In this document: one piece after another, positions 9,993-20,950 of the stretch
How the letters are laid out: the number at the start of each line of letters is the position of its first letter
How positions within the stretch are numbered: the first letter of the stretch is position 1
Origin: Actinomycetes bacterium
GTDB lineage: Bacteria > Actinomycetota > Acidimicrobiia > Acidimicrobiales > Bog-793
Assembly: GCA_021797795.1 (NCBI GenBank)
Contig: JAJZZB010000007.1
Coordinates: 1-49,902 of the forward strand
Direction of reading: 5' to 3'
Length of the DNA stretch: 49,902 nucleotides
Program-made: the position numbers and the translations under genes
The notes under the pieces: model-generated
Database searches by the model: none
The model's input: the letters and a program-made list of their open reading frames with translations, nothing else
Told to the model about the DNA's origin: nothing

Positions 9993-10084
9993 TCATCGAT
10001 CGGGCATTGGCACCTGTCCCGTCCCGCAGGATCGGAGTGGTTGCCGCGGCGTCAACGGGCCCGTCCCTCGACCGCTCTGGATGA
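9993..10084 (-). promoter_or_regulatory. SAM riboswitch (S-box/SAM-IV clan)
   Basis: Read on the minus strand, the leader has the S-box core in order: CATCCAGAG, GAGGGACGGGCCCG, TTGACGCC, GGCAACC, and GGTGCCAAT, closing with GATGA. P1 pairs TCATC (10084-10080) with GATGA (9997-9993), and its 3' strand directly abuts the AGGAGG ribosome-binding site of thrC. That geometry suggests translational control: SAM-stabilised P1 would crowd or hide the site. SAM-I versus SAM-IV cannot be settled by eye. Confidence 0.9.
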
Positions 10085-10184
10085 TGGGCGACGATCTTAG
10101 AGGAGCCGGCCCGGCGACCGCCAGCGCGGGGCGGCTGGGGCGGCAGGCTCCGTGCCGCCTCCCGGCTCAATAGGGTGGCTCCCG

Positions 10185-11006
10185 ATGGGCAGCCTCCTCA
10201 CGACCCTCGACGACCAGGTGCCGGGCCGTCTCGCCACCTACGCGGCGTCCGACTTCGAGCCGGGCGAGCTCGCCGACCGGGCACGCCGGTGCGGCTGTCT
10301 CGTGCAGGTCGTCATCCCGGCCCGCGACGAGGAGACGACGATCGGGCCGATCGTCGAGACCCTCCGCCGCCGCCTCGTCGAGGAGGTGCCCCTCGTCGAC
10401 GACCTCGTCGTCGTGGACGACGGCTCGCGCGACGCGACGGCGCTCGTGGCGGCCGCCGCCGGGGCCCGGGTCGTCGAGGGGCCCGGGCTCGGCAAGGGGG
10501 AGGCGATGGCGGCCGCCTGCGCCGTCCTCGGCGAGCGGGCGCGCCGGCCGGGGAGCCTCGTCGTCTTCCTCGACGGCGACGTGGTCGGCTTCCGGGCCGA
10601 GTTCGTCACCGGGCTCGTCGGCCCGCTCCTCGAGGACGAGTCGCTCCTCCTCGTAAAGGGCGCCTACCGCCGCCCGATCGCGAGCGCGCCGACGGGCGGT
10701 GGACGGGTGACCGAGCTCGTCGCCAAGCCGGCGCTGTCCCTCCTCGTGCCCGAGCTCGCCGCCCTCTCCCAGCCCCTCGCCGGCGAGACGGCGCTCAGGG
10801 GATCGCTGCTGTCCGAGCTCGAGCTGGCCGGGGGGTACGCCGTCGAGATGGCGATGCTCCTCGACACCTACCGCCGCCACGGCCTCCCGGCCCTGGCCGA
10901 GGTCGACCTCGGCGAGCGGCGGCACCGCAACCGGAGCCTCGAGGAGCTCGTGCCCGAGGCGCGGGCGGTGCTGGCGGCGGTGCTCGAACGGTCGGTGCCG
11001 CGGTGA
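10185..11006 (+). CDS. gpgS: Glucosyl-3-phosphoglycerate synthase (GT81)
   Basis: 273 residues. Transfers glucose from a nucleotide donor to 3-phosphoglycerate, the first step of glucosylglycerate and, in mycobacteria, of methylglucose lipopolysaccharide. Signatures: QVVIPARDEETTIGPIV, VVDDGSRDAT, FLDGDVVGF with the metal-binding DxD-type pair, LVKGAYRRP, GGGRVTELVAKP and HRNRSLEEL near the end. ATG at 10185 is preferred; an in-frame GTG at 10152 would add 11 proline-rich residues. The stop overlaps the GTG of otsA (GTGA). No gpgP phosphatase is adjacent; the nearby HAD phosphatase is OtsB-like. The gene is divergent from the riboswitch-controlled thrC. Confidence 0.9.
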   Translation: MGSLLTTLDDQVPGRLATYAASDFEPGELADRARRCGCLVQVVIPARDEETTIGPIVETLRRRLVEEVPLVDDLVVVDDGSRDATALVAAAAGARVVEGPGLGKGEAMAAACAVLGERARRPGSLVVFLDGDVVGFRAEFVTGLVGPLLEDESLLLVKGAYRRPIASAPTGGGRVTELVAKPALSLLVPELAALSQPLAGETALRGSLLSELELAGGYAVEMAMLLDTYRRHGLPALAEVDLGERRHRNRSLEELVPEARAVLAAVLERSVPR

Positions 11007-12412
11007 GCGACCTCGTCGTCGCCGCCAACCGCGGGCCGTTCTCGCTCACCGAGCGGGAGGACGGCTCGATCGAGGCCCGCCCGGGCGGCGGCGGGCTGGC
11101 TCCGAGCGTGGCAGCCGCCCTGTCGGCCGCCGGGCAGGAGGCGCTCTGGGTGGCGACCGCCATGACGCCGGCCGAGCACCGGGCGGCGAAGGAGGGCTCC
11201 ATCGAGACCGGCCAGGAGGGTCTCTCGCTCCGCCTCGTCGAGCTCGCGGCCGGCACCTACGCCTCGGCCTACGACGTCATCGCCAACTCGACGCTGTGGT
11301 TCCTGTTCCACGGCCTGTTCGACGCTCCCCGCCGGCCGGTCTTCGACCAGGCCTGGCGCCAGGCGTGGGAGGCCTTCCGGGAGTACAACACCGCCTTCGG
11401 CGACCGGATCTGCGAAGAGGCCTCCACCGCCGCCACCGTCCTCGTGAACGACTACCACCTGCCGCTCGTCGGGCGGCTCCTCGCCGAGCGCCGGCCCGAC
11501 CTCTCGACGGTCCACTTCACCCACACCCCCTTCGCCAGCGCGGACGAGCTGGCCATGCTCCCCCGCGACGTCCGCCGCGAGCTGATCGACGGCCTGGCGG
11601 GGTTCGGTGCATGCGGGTTCCACACCCCCCGCTGGCAGCACCGCTTCGAGGAGGCGGCCACTGCCGTCGCCGGGGGCGCCCCGGAGACCTTCGCCGCCGG
11701 CCTCGGCGCCGACGCGGCCCGCCTCGGCGAGGTCGCCTCCTCGGCGGCGTGCGCCGAGCGACTGGCTGGGCTCGAGGAGCGGGTGGGGGACCGCACCGTC
11801 ATCGTCCGCAGCGACCGGATGGAGCTCTCGAAGAACCTCCTGCGGGGCTTCCTCGCCTTCGACGCCCTGCTCGAGGAGCGCCCCGACCTGCGGGGCGGCG
11901 TCTGTTTCGTCGCCCGCGCCTACGCCAGCCGGGAGGGGCTGGCGGACTACCTCGCCTACCGGTCCGAGACCGAGCACCTCGTCGCCCTGCTCAACGAGAA
12001 GTGGGCCCGGCGATGCGGCGGGGAGCCGCCGATCCTTCTCGACGTCGACGACGACTTCCCCTCCACCGTCGCCGCCTTCCGCCGCTACGACGTCCTCCTC
12101 GTCAACCCGGTCCGCGACGGGATGAACCTCGTGGCGAAGGAGGGCCCCCTCGTCAACGAGCACGAGGGGCTGCTCGTCTGCTCCGAGCAGGCCGGCGCCT
12201 ACGACGAGCTCGCCGACGTGGCCCTCGGGGTGCAGCCCTTCGACGTGACCGACATGGCGGCGGCCCTCGCCCGGGCGCTCGACATGCCGGCCGGAGAGCG
12301 GCGCCGGCGCTCGGCCGAGCTCGCCCGGCGCGCCACGCGGGGCGCCCCGGCGTCGTGGCTGGCCGAGGTCCTCTCGCACGCCCGGCCGCAGGGCGACCTC
12401 GCAGGGTCGTAA
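11003..12412 (+). CDS. otsA: Trehalose-6-phosphate synthase (GT20)
   Basis: 469 residues of the GT20 family, which joins glucose from UDP-glucose (or ADP-/GDP-glucose) to glucose-6-phosphate. It begins VVAANRGPFSL (the nucleotide-sugar loop with N-R) and carries VNDYHLPLVGRLL, the HFTHTPFAS segment with the catalytic histidine region, RSDRMELSKNLLRG (phosphate-binding R and K) and VNPVRDGMNLVAKEG close to the C-terminus. The order and spacing match OtsA. It is translationally coupled to gpgS by a 4-nt overlap and convergent with otsB. A glucosylglycerol-phosphate synthase is the main alternative, since that subfamily looks very alike. Confidence 0.88.
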   Translation: MSDLVVAANRGPFSLTEREDGSIEARPGGGGLAPSVAAALSAAGQEALWVATAMTPAEHRAAKEGSIETGQEGLSLRLVELAAGTYASAYDVIANSTLWFLFHGLFDAPRRPVFDQAWRQAWEAFREYNTAFGDRICEEASTAATVLVNDYHLPLVGRLLAERRPDLSTVHFTHTPFASADELAMLPRDVRRELIDGLAGFGACGFHTPRWQHRFEEAATAVAGGAPETFAAGLGADAARLGEVASSAACAERLAGLEERVGDRTVIVRSDRMELSKNLLRGFLAFDALLEERPDLRGGVCFVARAYASREGLADYLAYRSETEHLVALLNEKWARRCGGEPPILLDVDDDFPSTVAAFRRYDVLLVNPVRDGMNLVAKEGPLVNEHEGLLVCSEQAGAYDELADVALGVQPFDVTDMAAALARALDMPAGERRRRSAELARRATRGAPASWLAEVLSHARPQGDLAGS

Positions 12413-12461
12413 CGGTCCACCGTCGGTCGCCAGCGCCCCCCGGGCCGGGGCCACTGGCCGT

Positions 12462-13256
12462 TCAGGCGAGGCGGCCCGCCAGCGCCTCGAGCAGCGCCAC
12501 GCTCTCTGCCGGGCCGGAGAGGACGAGGTCGGCCCGCTCGAGCAGCTCTTTCGGAGCCTCGGCTCCGGCGACACCGAGGCGGGCGACCTCGGCGCCGTCG
12601 CGCTCGAGGGCGTCGAGGGCGTCGAAGGCGCGCAGGTCCCCCCGGTCGTCGCCGAGGAAGACGACCGCGCCGAGCCGCCGGCCCCGCTGGCGCACGACTG
12701 TGCCCTTGTCGATGCCGAGCGGCGGGACGATCTCGACGCTCGCCTTGCCCGGCCGGATCTCGAGGCCGGCGCCGGCAGCCAGCTCGGCCGCCAGGGCGGA
12801 GGCGGCCGCCCCCGTCGCCTCGGGGTCGCGGGCCCGGCGCCAGTGCAAGGTGAGAGAGAGGACCTTGTCCTCGACGACGAGGCCGGGGACCCCCGCCTCG
12901 AGCGCCTGGATCCGCACCCTCTCCACCACCGCGACGAAGGGCCGGGCGGCCTCGACCGGCTCGACGCCGCCCGGTCCCCACCGCTCGAGGCCGTGCAGGC
13001 CGAACAGCTGGAGGTGCTCGCCCTGGCGCGGGGCGAAGCGGTCGGCGAGGAACCCCGCCGGCCGTCCGGAGACGACGGCCACCTCCTCGAGGCGGGCGGC
13101 CAGCCGGTGGAGGGCCTCGACGGCGCCCGGGAGCGGTCTCGCCGAAGCCGGGTCGGGGACGATCGGCGAGAGCGTCCCGTCGAAGTCGCTGAACAGGCCG
13201 GTCGGCAACGGGCCCGAGAGCAGCTGGAGGACGTCGTCGAAGAGGAGCGCCGGCAC
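12462..13256 (-). CDS. otsB: Trehalose-6-phosphate phosphatase (HAD superfamily)
   Basis: 264 residues. HAD motif I is FSDFDGTLSPI near residue 20 (nucleophile D and acid/base D), the motif II region is VVSGRPAGFL, the motif III lysine lies in DKGTVVRQ, and motif IV is FLGDDRGDLRAFDAL. It removes phosphate from trehalose-6-phosphate, completing the OtsAB route with the convergent otsA. The start is GTG at 13256, which fits the preceding gene ending at 13267; upstream extensions read into that gene. Because no GpgP is present, it might also act on glucosyl-3-phosphoglycerate, which is speculation. Confidence 0.9.
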   Translation of the reverse strand: MPALLFDDVLQLLSGPLPTGLFSDFDGTLSPIVPDPASARPLPGAVEALHRLAARLEEVAVVSGRPAGFLADRFAPRQGEHLQLFGLHGLERWGPGGVEPVEAARPFVAVVERVRIQALEAGVPGLVVEDKVLSLTLHWRRARDPEATGAAASALAAELAAGAGLEIRPGKASVEIVPPLGIDKGTVVRQRGRRLGAVVFLGDDRGDLRAFDALDALERDGAEVARLGVAGAEAPKELLERADLVLSGPAESVALLEALAGRLA

Positions 13257-13266
13257 CGCCGGGATC

Positions 13267-13800
13267 CTAGGTACCGGGAACGAAGACCTCGACGACGTCC
13301 GCTCCGTCGGAGGTGCCGGCCGCCTCCGAGGTGACGCCGGTAGAGGTGAGGCCGAGGGCGGCGGCCACCCGCGCCGCCTGCCGGGCCATGCCACCCGGGT
13401 AGCGGACGACCGGACCGGCGAGCGTGCTCACCCAGGACGAGGGGATCGGTGGTTCGCTGACGAGGGCGAAGTGGGCCGCCTCGAGCTCCTGGCGGACCTT
13501 GGCCGTCCCGGAGGCTCCGGCCGGGGCGAGCACGGCGACCCGCACGCCGGCGACGGCGGTCGACGCGGTCGATGTCGTGGAGACGACGTTCGAAGGGGAT
13601 GACGAGCTGGTGGGGGAGATGGCGGAGCGCTGCCGCGGGGTGCCCCGGCGCGGCGGGCCCGGCAGGCCGGCGAGGACGCCGATCGCGAGGGCGACGGCGG
13701 CCAGGCTCACGAGGAAGGCCCGGAAGCGGCGCGGTGGTGCTCCGGGCCCGGCCTCCTCGTCGTGGTGCGACGGGCCCGGCCGGTTCTCGCCGGCTGTCAT
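13267..13800 (-). CDS. Membrane-anchored LytR C-terminal domain protein
   Basis: 177 residues: a charged cytosolic N-terminus, one transmembrane segment (AFLVSLAAVALAIGVLAGL, about residues 28-46), a serine/threonine-rich extracytoplasmic linker, then a LytR_C-like domain (VRVAVLAPAGASGTAKVRQEL, ending DVVEVFVPGT). This domain occurs in actinobacteria fused to LytR-CpsA-Psr enzymes or, as here, alone behind a membrane anchor. It is thought to act in the cell envelope; its precise function is unknown. ATG at 13800. It ends 10 nt before the otsB start and follows a DUF3263 gene, so the three form a likely operon. Confidence 0.75.
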   Translation of the reverse strand: MTAGENRPGPSHHDEEAGPGAPPRRFRAFLVSLAAVALAIGVLAGLPGPPRRGTPRQRSAISPTSSSSPSNVVSTTSTASTAVAGVRVAVLAPAGASGTAKVRQELEAAHFALVSEPPIPSSWVSTLAGPVVRYPGGMARQAARVAAALGLTSTGVTSEAAGTSDGADVVEVFVPGT

Positions 13801-13816
13801 GCCTTCCTCGCCGAGC

Positions 13817-14077
13817 TCAGCGGGGGCGGTGCCACATCGCCGGCCCCGGGGCGAGGCGGTCCCGGCGGCGCTGGTCCCGCCGGCGGCGGAGGCGCTGGAT
13901 CACGAGTGGGTCGTAGGAGAAGGCCTCGGGCGAGGTGACGAGACGGCGGAGGGCGGCGTAGTAGGTGCCGGGGGAGCAGCCGAGGTGCGAGCGGATCGCC
14001 TGCTCCTTCGTCGGCGACTCGAGCCACCACTCCCGCTCCACGTCGAGTACGAGGCGGTCGCGCTCGGTGAGTCCCAT
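13817..14077 (-). CDS. DUF3263 family small protein
   Basis: 86 residues, beginning MGLTERDRLVLDVEREWW and including KEQAIRSHLGCSPGTYYAALRRLV, which is helix-turn-helix-like. This matches the DUF3263 family, which is restricted to actinobacteria and often precedes a LytR-C-domain gene, as here (16 nt gap). The C-terminus is strongly basic (RRRRDQRRRDR), consistent with nucleic-acid binding. Start ATG at 14077 has no strong ribosome-binding site. Function is not established; a DNA-binding role is inferred. Confidence 0.8.
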   Translation of the reverse strand: MGLTERDRLVLDVEREWWLESPTKEQAIRSHLGCSPGTYYAALRRLVTSPEAFSYDPLVIQRLRRRRDQRRRDRLAPGPAMWHRPR

Positions 14078-14209
14078 GCCACGACGACAATGCCAACCTC
14101 CGCAGGGCAACGCAAGCATTTCCACGCACGGCAACCTCCGCGCAACACCCTCGTCATCTGAGGCCGGGGCCGGGTGGCAGGCCCCCCGGTGGCGTGGCAG
14201 CCTTGCACG

Positions 14210-14962
14210 GTGGCAGCACCGATCGGTTACGTCGCGGCGTTCGGCGGCGGGGTGATCTCGTTCGTGTCGCCGTGCGTGCTGCCTGTCGTGCCCGGATACC
14301 TCTCGGTCGTGACCGGTCTCGACCTCTACAGCGCCGAGCAGGGCGGGCGCGGGCACTCGATGCGCATCGTGCGGGAGACGGCGCTGTTCATCCTCGGCTT
14401 CGGCGTCGTGTTCGTCCTGCTCGGGCTGGCAGCCACCTCGCTCGGGGCGACCCTTCGCACGAACCAGCTCCTGCTCACCCGCATCTCCGGCGCCGTCGTC
14501 ATCGCCATGGCGCTGTTCCTCGCCGTCTCGCTCGTCGCAAAGGCGCCCTTCCTCTTCCGCGAGGCCCGCTTCCATCCTGACCTGTCGCGCTTCGGGCCCT
14601 TCGCCGCTCCCGTCGCCGGCGCCGCCTTCGGCTTCGGATGGACGCCCTGCCTCGGGCCGATCCTGGCCTCGATCCTGGCGGTGGCGGCGAGCACGGGGGG
14701 TGCCGCCACCGGTGCCGGGCTGCTCGCCGCCTACACCCTCGGGCTCGGCGTCCCCTTCCTCGCCGTCGGCCTCGCCTTCGGCCGCCTCACCGGCACCATC
14801 GCGTTCATCCGCCGTCGTTCGGCGGGGATCATGCTCGCCTCCATCGCCCTGTTGGCGCTCTTCGGCGTGCTGCTCGTGATGAACCAGCTGACCTGGGTCA
14901 CCACCCAGCTCGAGACGGTGATGAAGGACGTCGGGCTGGGGAGGTTGGTGAACATCGGATGA
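14210..14962 (+). CDS. ccdA: Cytochrome c biogenesis protein CcdA
   Basis: About 250 residues with six hydrophobic segments. It carries electrons from cytoplasmic thioredoxin across the membrane to extracytoplasmic thiol-disulfide enzymes. The two redox cysteines sit in the paired motifs SPCVLPVVPG (TM1) and TPCLGPILAS (TM4), the hallmark of CcdA/DsbD-beta. GTG 14210 gives a start immediately before TM1; an in-frame GTG at 14174 would add 12 residues, and neither has a convincing ribosome-binding site. The stop overlaps the amidase ATG (GATGA). No ResB/ResC partner genes are adjacent. Confidence 0.9.
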   Translation: MAAPIGYVAAFGGGVISFVSPCVLPVVPGYLSVVTGLDLYSAEQGGRGHSMRIVRETALFILGFGVVFVLLGLAATSLGATLRTNQLLLTRISGAVVIAMALFLAVSLVAKAPFLFREARFHPDLSRFGPFAAPVAGAAFGFGWTPCLGPILASILAVAASTGGAATGAGLLAAYTLGLGVPFLAVGLAFGRLTGTIAFIRRRSAGIMLASIALLALFGVLLVMNQLTWVTTQLETVMKDVGLGRLVNIG

Positions 14963-16539
14963 CCGCTGCGCAGGGCGACCCGCACGGGGCGAGCGCCGAG
15001 GCGGCGTCGAGGTCGGCCTCGGAGACCGCCAGGCTCCTCACCGCCGGCGAGACGACCTCGGTCGAGCTCGTCACGGACCTCCTCGAGCGCATCGAGGCCG
15101 TCGACGTGGCGGGACCGGGGCTGTCGGCGGTGCTCGAGGTGTCGCCGGACGCCCTCGAGGCCGCTGCCCGGAGCGACGCCGAGCGGGCCGCCGGACGGCT
15201 CCGGGGCCCGCTGCACGGGATACCCGTGCTGTTGAAGGACAACATCGACACCGTCGCCCCGAGCCACACGACGGCCGGCTCGCTCGTCTTCGGCGCCTCC
15301 TCCCCGGGCGCCGACGCCACCCTCGTCACCGCGCTCCGGCAGGCGGGCGCCGTCGTGCTCGGCAAGGCGAACCTCTCGGAGTGGGCGAACTTCCGGGGCC
15401 GCCCCTCCTCGAGCGGTTGGAGCGCCGCCGGCGGCCAGACCCGCAACCCGCACGCCCTCGACCGGACGCCGGGCGGCTCCTCGGCGGGCTCGGCGAGCGC
15501 CGTGGCCGCTCGACTGGCGCCCCTCGCCGTCGGGACGGAGACAGACGGCTCCATCCTCTGCCCCGCCGCCGTCTGCGGGGTGGCCGGCCTGAAGCCGACC
15601 GTCGGCCTCGTCAGCCGCACCGGCATCGTGCCGATCGCCTCCTCCCAGGACACGGCCGGGCCGATGGCCCGCAGTGCCGAGGACCTCGCCCTGCTGCTCG
15701 AGGTGCTGGCGGCGGCGACCGACGACGGCGAGGACGATCTCGCCCGCTCGTCCCGCCGACCGGGAGGGCACAGCACCCACTACCTGGCCCTGCTCGGCGA
15801 CGGCCATCTCGGCGGACTGAGGGTGGGCGTGCTGCGCGGCGACGGCTTCACGCAGTACCACCCGCCGACCGACCGGGTCTTCGAGCAGGCGGTCGCCGCC
15901 CTCTCGGCGGTCGGGGCGGCGGTGGTCGACCCGATCCCGTCGGCCCCGGAGACCTATGTCTCGGGCGGGGACGAGCTCGTCGTGCTCCTCCACGAGTTCC
16001 GCCTGACCATGGAGCGCTACCTCGAGCGGCGAGGGCGGCTGGCCGGTGGTGCCGGCGATGTCCCCCGCAGCCTCGACGACATACTCGCCCACATCCACAA
16101 GACGCCCGAGGAGCGCCTCGACGTCTTCGGCGCCGACCTCATCGAAGAGGCGGCCGGGACGGCGGGGGCGGACCCGGCGCGTTACGAGGCGGCCCGGGAG
16201 GCGAACTGGCGGCGCTCGCGCACCGACGGCCTCGACCGCCTCTTCGCCGAGGTCGACGTCGTCGTCACCCCGGCCACGACCCCCGCCTGGTTGATCGACC
16301 ACGTCATCGGCGACGCCCACGTCGGGGCCGGGTGGTCGCCACCGGCCGTCGCCGGCTACCCCTCGGCCACGCTCCCGGTGGGTGCCGTCGGAGGGCTGCC
16401 GGTCGGGATCGCCCTCTGGGGCCCACCGTGGTCCGAGGCCCTCCTCTTGAGGGTGATGTTCGCCCTCGAGAAGGCTCTCGGACCGGCGGTGACGAGCCCG
16501 GCACCCTCGTTCGCGCCGAGCGTCGGCCTGCGCGCCTGA
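14959..16539 (+). CDS. Amidase signature family hydrolase
   Basis: 526 residues of the amidase-signature family with a Ser-cisSer-Lys triad. The lysine lies in GIPVLLKDNID (about residue 93), the cis-serine in TPGGSSAGSASAV and the nucleophilic serine region in TETDGSILCPAAVCG. The last differs from the GatA pattern TDTGGSIR and resembles stand-alone amidases or peptide amidases; a C-terminal AGYPSATLPVGAVGGLPVGIALWG block is typical. It hydrolyses an amide bond; the substrate is unknown. ATG overlaps the ccdA stop, so it is co-expressed with ccdA, an unusual pairing with no obvious functional link. It converges with acnA. Confidence 0.88.
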   Translation: MTAAQGDPHGASAEAASRSASETARLLTAGETTSVELVTDLLERIEAVDVAGPGLSAVLEVSPDALEAAARSDAERAAGRLRGPLHGIPVLLKDNIDTVAPSHTTAGSLVFGASSPGADATLVTALRQAGAVVLGKANLSEWANFRGRPSSSGWSAAGGQTRNPHALDRTPGGSSAGSASAVAARLAPLAVGTETDGSILCPAAVCGVAGLKPTVGLVSRTGIVPIASSQDTAGPMARSAEDLALLLEVLAAATDDGEDDLARSSRRPGGHSTHYLALLGDGHLGGLRVGVLRGDGFTQYHPPTDRVFEQAVAALSAVGAAVVDPIPSAPETYVSGGDELVVLLHEFRLTMERYLERRGRLAGGAGDVPRSLDDILAHIHKTPEERLDVFGADLIEEAAGTAGADPARYEAAREANWRRSRTDGLDRLFAEVDVVVTPATTPAWLIDHVIGDAHVGAGWSPPAVAGYPSATLPVGAVGGLPVGIALWGPPWSEALLLRVMFALEKALGPAVTSPAPSFAPSVGLRA

Positions 16540-16551
16540 GCGCCGCTCGGC

Positions 16552-19239
<2,688 letters not shown>

Positions 19240-19584
19240 CCGGAGGCTACCGGCTCGCCCCACCGGGCGGTCGAGCACCCGGAGCTGGCCTTTCGGTCAT
19301 CCGGAGGCCGACGGCCCGAAGCCTGCGCCCGGCGCTCCGACCGACGTGCAGACCCGTCGAGGGCGCCCGTGGCGTGTGGGGGCAGGGCCGGTCACCGGGT
19401 CCGACGGCGCCGGTCGTGAGTGCGACGGAGGTCCTGGACCAGGTGCTGGCGTCAGGGCTCGCCGGCGTGCGCGCTTTAGGTGCCACCACCGCACGGAAAG
19501 CGGGTTCTCCTCCGCCCCGATCGCCGGCGAGCTCCCCCGTCCGGCGCCGGGAGGTGGCCGTCGCCTCCTGCCCGGGGTCGCCCC
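19240..19584. other. Intergenic region, no gene seen
   Basis: About 345 nt between the acnA start and the methyltransferase stop. Open frames on both strands are low-complexity arginine/proline-rich shadows. It should contain the acnA promoter; I see no clear -35/-10 pair, riboswitch or terminator. Confidence 0.55.
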
Positions 19585-20337
19585 CTACTTCGTCGCCTCG
19601 AGCAGGAAGCGGGTGGAGTGGGAGACGAAGCGCCCGTTGCGGGCGATGTGGTCGTGCAGCTCGGCGAGCCGGTCGAGGTAGCCCTCGACGGTGAAGCCCG
19701 GCACGGTCCAGGGCACCTTGGAGAGGAAGTGCACGACGGCCCCGACGTCGTAGAACCTCACCTCGAGGGTCGCCTGGCGGAGGTCGACGACCTCGAGGCC
19801 GCAGCGCCTCGCCTCGGCGACGGCCCTCTCGGGCGAGCGGGCGTCGCCCGGCTGCTGGGGGCCCATCAAGAACTCGTACAGCTCCCGGTTCGATGCCGCG
19901 CCAACCATCTGGGAGAGGAACCTCCCTCCGGGCCGGAGCACGCGGGCGACCTCCTCCCAGGCGACCTCGACGGGATGGCGGCTCGAGACGAGCTCGAAGG
20001 CATCGCCCTTGAAGGGAAGGTCGCCGTCGGCTGCCCGCACGAGGCCCACGCCGAGGGGGGCGAGACGCCTGCCGGCGACGGCGGCGTTCGGCGCGTGGCC
20101 CTCCGTCGCCGCCACCGTCTCCGGCCGGTGCCCTGCCTCGCCGAGCGACCACGCCAGCACCTCGCCGCCCCCGGTCTCGAGGTCGCACATGGTCCCGACC
20201 TCGCCGGCGCGACGGGCGAGGAGCGAGGCATAGCCCCAGGGCGGCCGCTCCTCGCTCGCCCTCTCGGCGAACCAGGAGAAGTCGAAGCCTTCGAGCGGGA
20301 CGGACTCTCCCTCGGCGAGGAGCTGGTGGAAGCCCAA
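19585..20337 (-). CDS. Class I SAM-dependent methyltransferase
   Basis: 250 residues with a Rossmann-like methyltransferase core: motif I as CDLETGGGEVLA, the post-I strand VAATEGHAPNA, DGDLPFKGDAFELVSSRHPVEV (motif II), and VARVLRPGGRFLSQMVG, the standard Leu-Arg-Pro-Gly-Gly strand. It methylates an unknown small substrate. Start is probably TTG at 20337 with GGGGAA upstream. The gene begins 18 nt after the marR stop, so the regulator and the methyltransferase form an operon, suggesting the enzyme is what the MarR protein regulates. Confidence 0.82.
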   Translation of the reverse strand: MGFHQLLAEGESVPLEGFDFSWFAERASEERPPWGYASLLARRAGEVGTMCDLETGGGEVLAWSLGEAGHRPETVAATEGHAPNAAVAGRRLAPLGVGLVRAADGDLPFKGDAFELVSSRHPVEVAWEEVARVLRPGGRFLSQMVGAASNRELYEFLMGPQQPGDARSPERAVAEARRCGLEVVDLRQATLEVRFYDVGAVVHFLSKVPWTVPGFTVEGYLDRLAELHDHIARNGRFVSHSTRFLLEATK

Positions 20338-20355
20338 CGCGTTCCCCGTCGACGG

Positions 20356-20841
20356 CTAGCCGGTCGGGCAGGCGAGGACGTCCCGCAGCCGGCCGAGCAG
20401 GCCGACGAGCGCCTCACGCTCGGAGCGGCTGAGCGCCCCGCCGAGCAGTTCGTCGAGGTGGCGACGGTGGCACTCGAGGGCGTCACGCATCGTCTCGGTG
20501 CCCTCGGGGGTGAGCCGGGCGAAGGCGCCACGCCGATCCTCGTCACAGCTCTCCCGGCCGACCAGGCCGGCCGAGCAGAGCCGGTCGACCGCACGGGTGA
20601 GGCCACTCGGGGTGAGCGCCGTCTTGTGGGCGAGCTCGCTCATCCGAAGGCGCCCTCCCGGCGAGCGGACGAGGTGGACGAGGACGTCGAAGCTCTGGGC
20701 GGGAATGCCGTAGCGCCGCTCCCAGCGCGCCCCGGTGAGGCGCCGCATGCCGGACGCCGTCTCGACGACGAGGCCGACGAGGGCGAGCGGGTCCTCTCCC
20801 CTCGGCTCGGCCGGCACCTGTACTTGTGAAGGGCTGCCCAC
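20356..20841 (-). CDS. MarR-family transcriptional regulator
   Basis: 161 residues with the MarR winged helix-turn-helix: LRMSELAHKTALTPSGLTRAVDRLCSAGLV is the recognition-helix region, then the wing ESCDEDRRGAFARLTPEG with the D-x-R pair. MarR proteins are dimeric repressors relieved by phenolic or oxidative ligands. Start GTG at 20841. A near-perfect 18-bp palindrome lies 28 nt upstream of its start, so autoregulation is likely, and the methyltransferase downstream is a co-transcribed target. The divergent GGDEF gene could share control. Confidence 0.88.
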   Translation of the reverse strand: MGSPSQVQVPAEPRGEDPLALVGLVVETASGMRRLTGARWERRYGIPAQSFDVLVHLVRSPGGRLRMSELAHKTALTPSGLTRAVDRLCSAGLVGRESCDEDRRGAFARLTPEGTETMRDALECHRRHLDELLGGALSRSEREALVGLLGRLRDVLACPTG

Positions 20842-20868
20842 GGCCTCAGTCTACCTGTCCGTCCGGAG

Positions 20869-20886
20869 TAGTTGCGTAGGAAACTA
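20869..20886. promoter_or_regulatory. Candidate MarR operator palindrome
   Basis: TAGTTGCGTAGGAAACTA: read against its own complement, two symmetric pairs are mismatched and the outer TAGTT/AACTA arms are perfect. It lies between the marR start and the divergent GGDEF gene, in otherwise GC-rich DNA, and its AT-rich 18-bp dyad is typical for a MarR dimer. Binding is inferred. Confidence 0.65.
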
Positions 20887-20950
20887 TCGCTGTGAGCTGC
20901 CCGGTTGTCGAGGTGACCGCCCGCCGTCTGACGTAGCCTTGGGCCGCACT

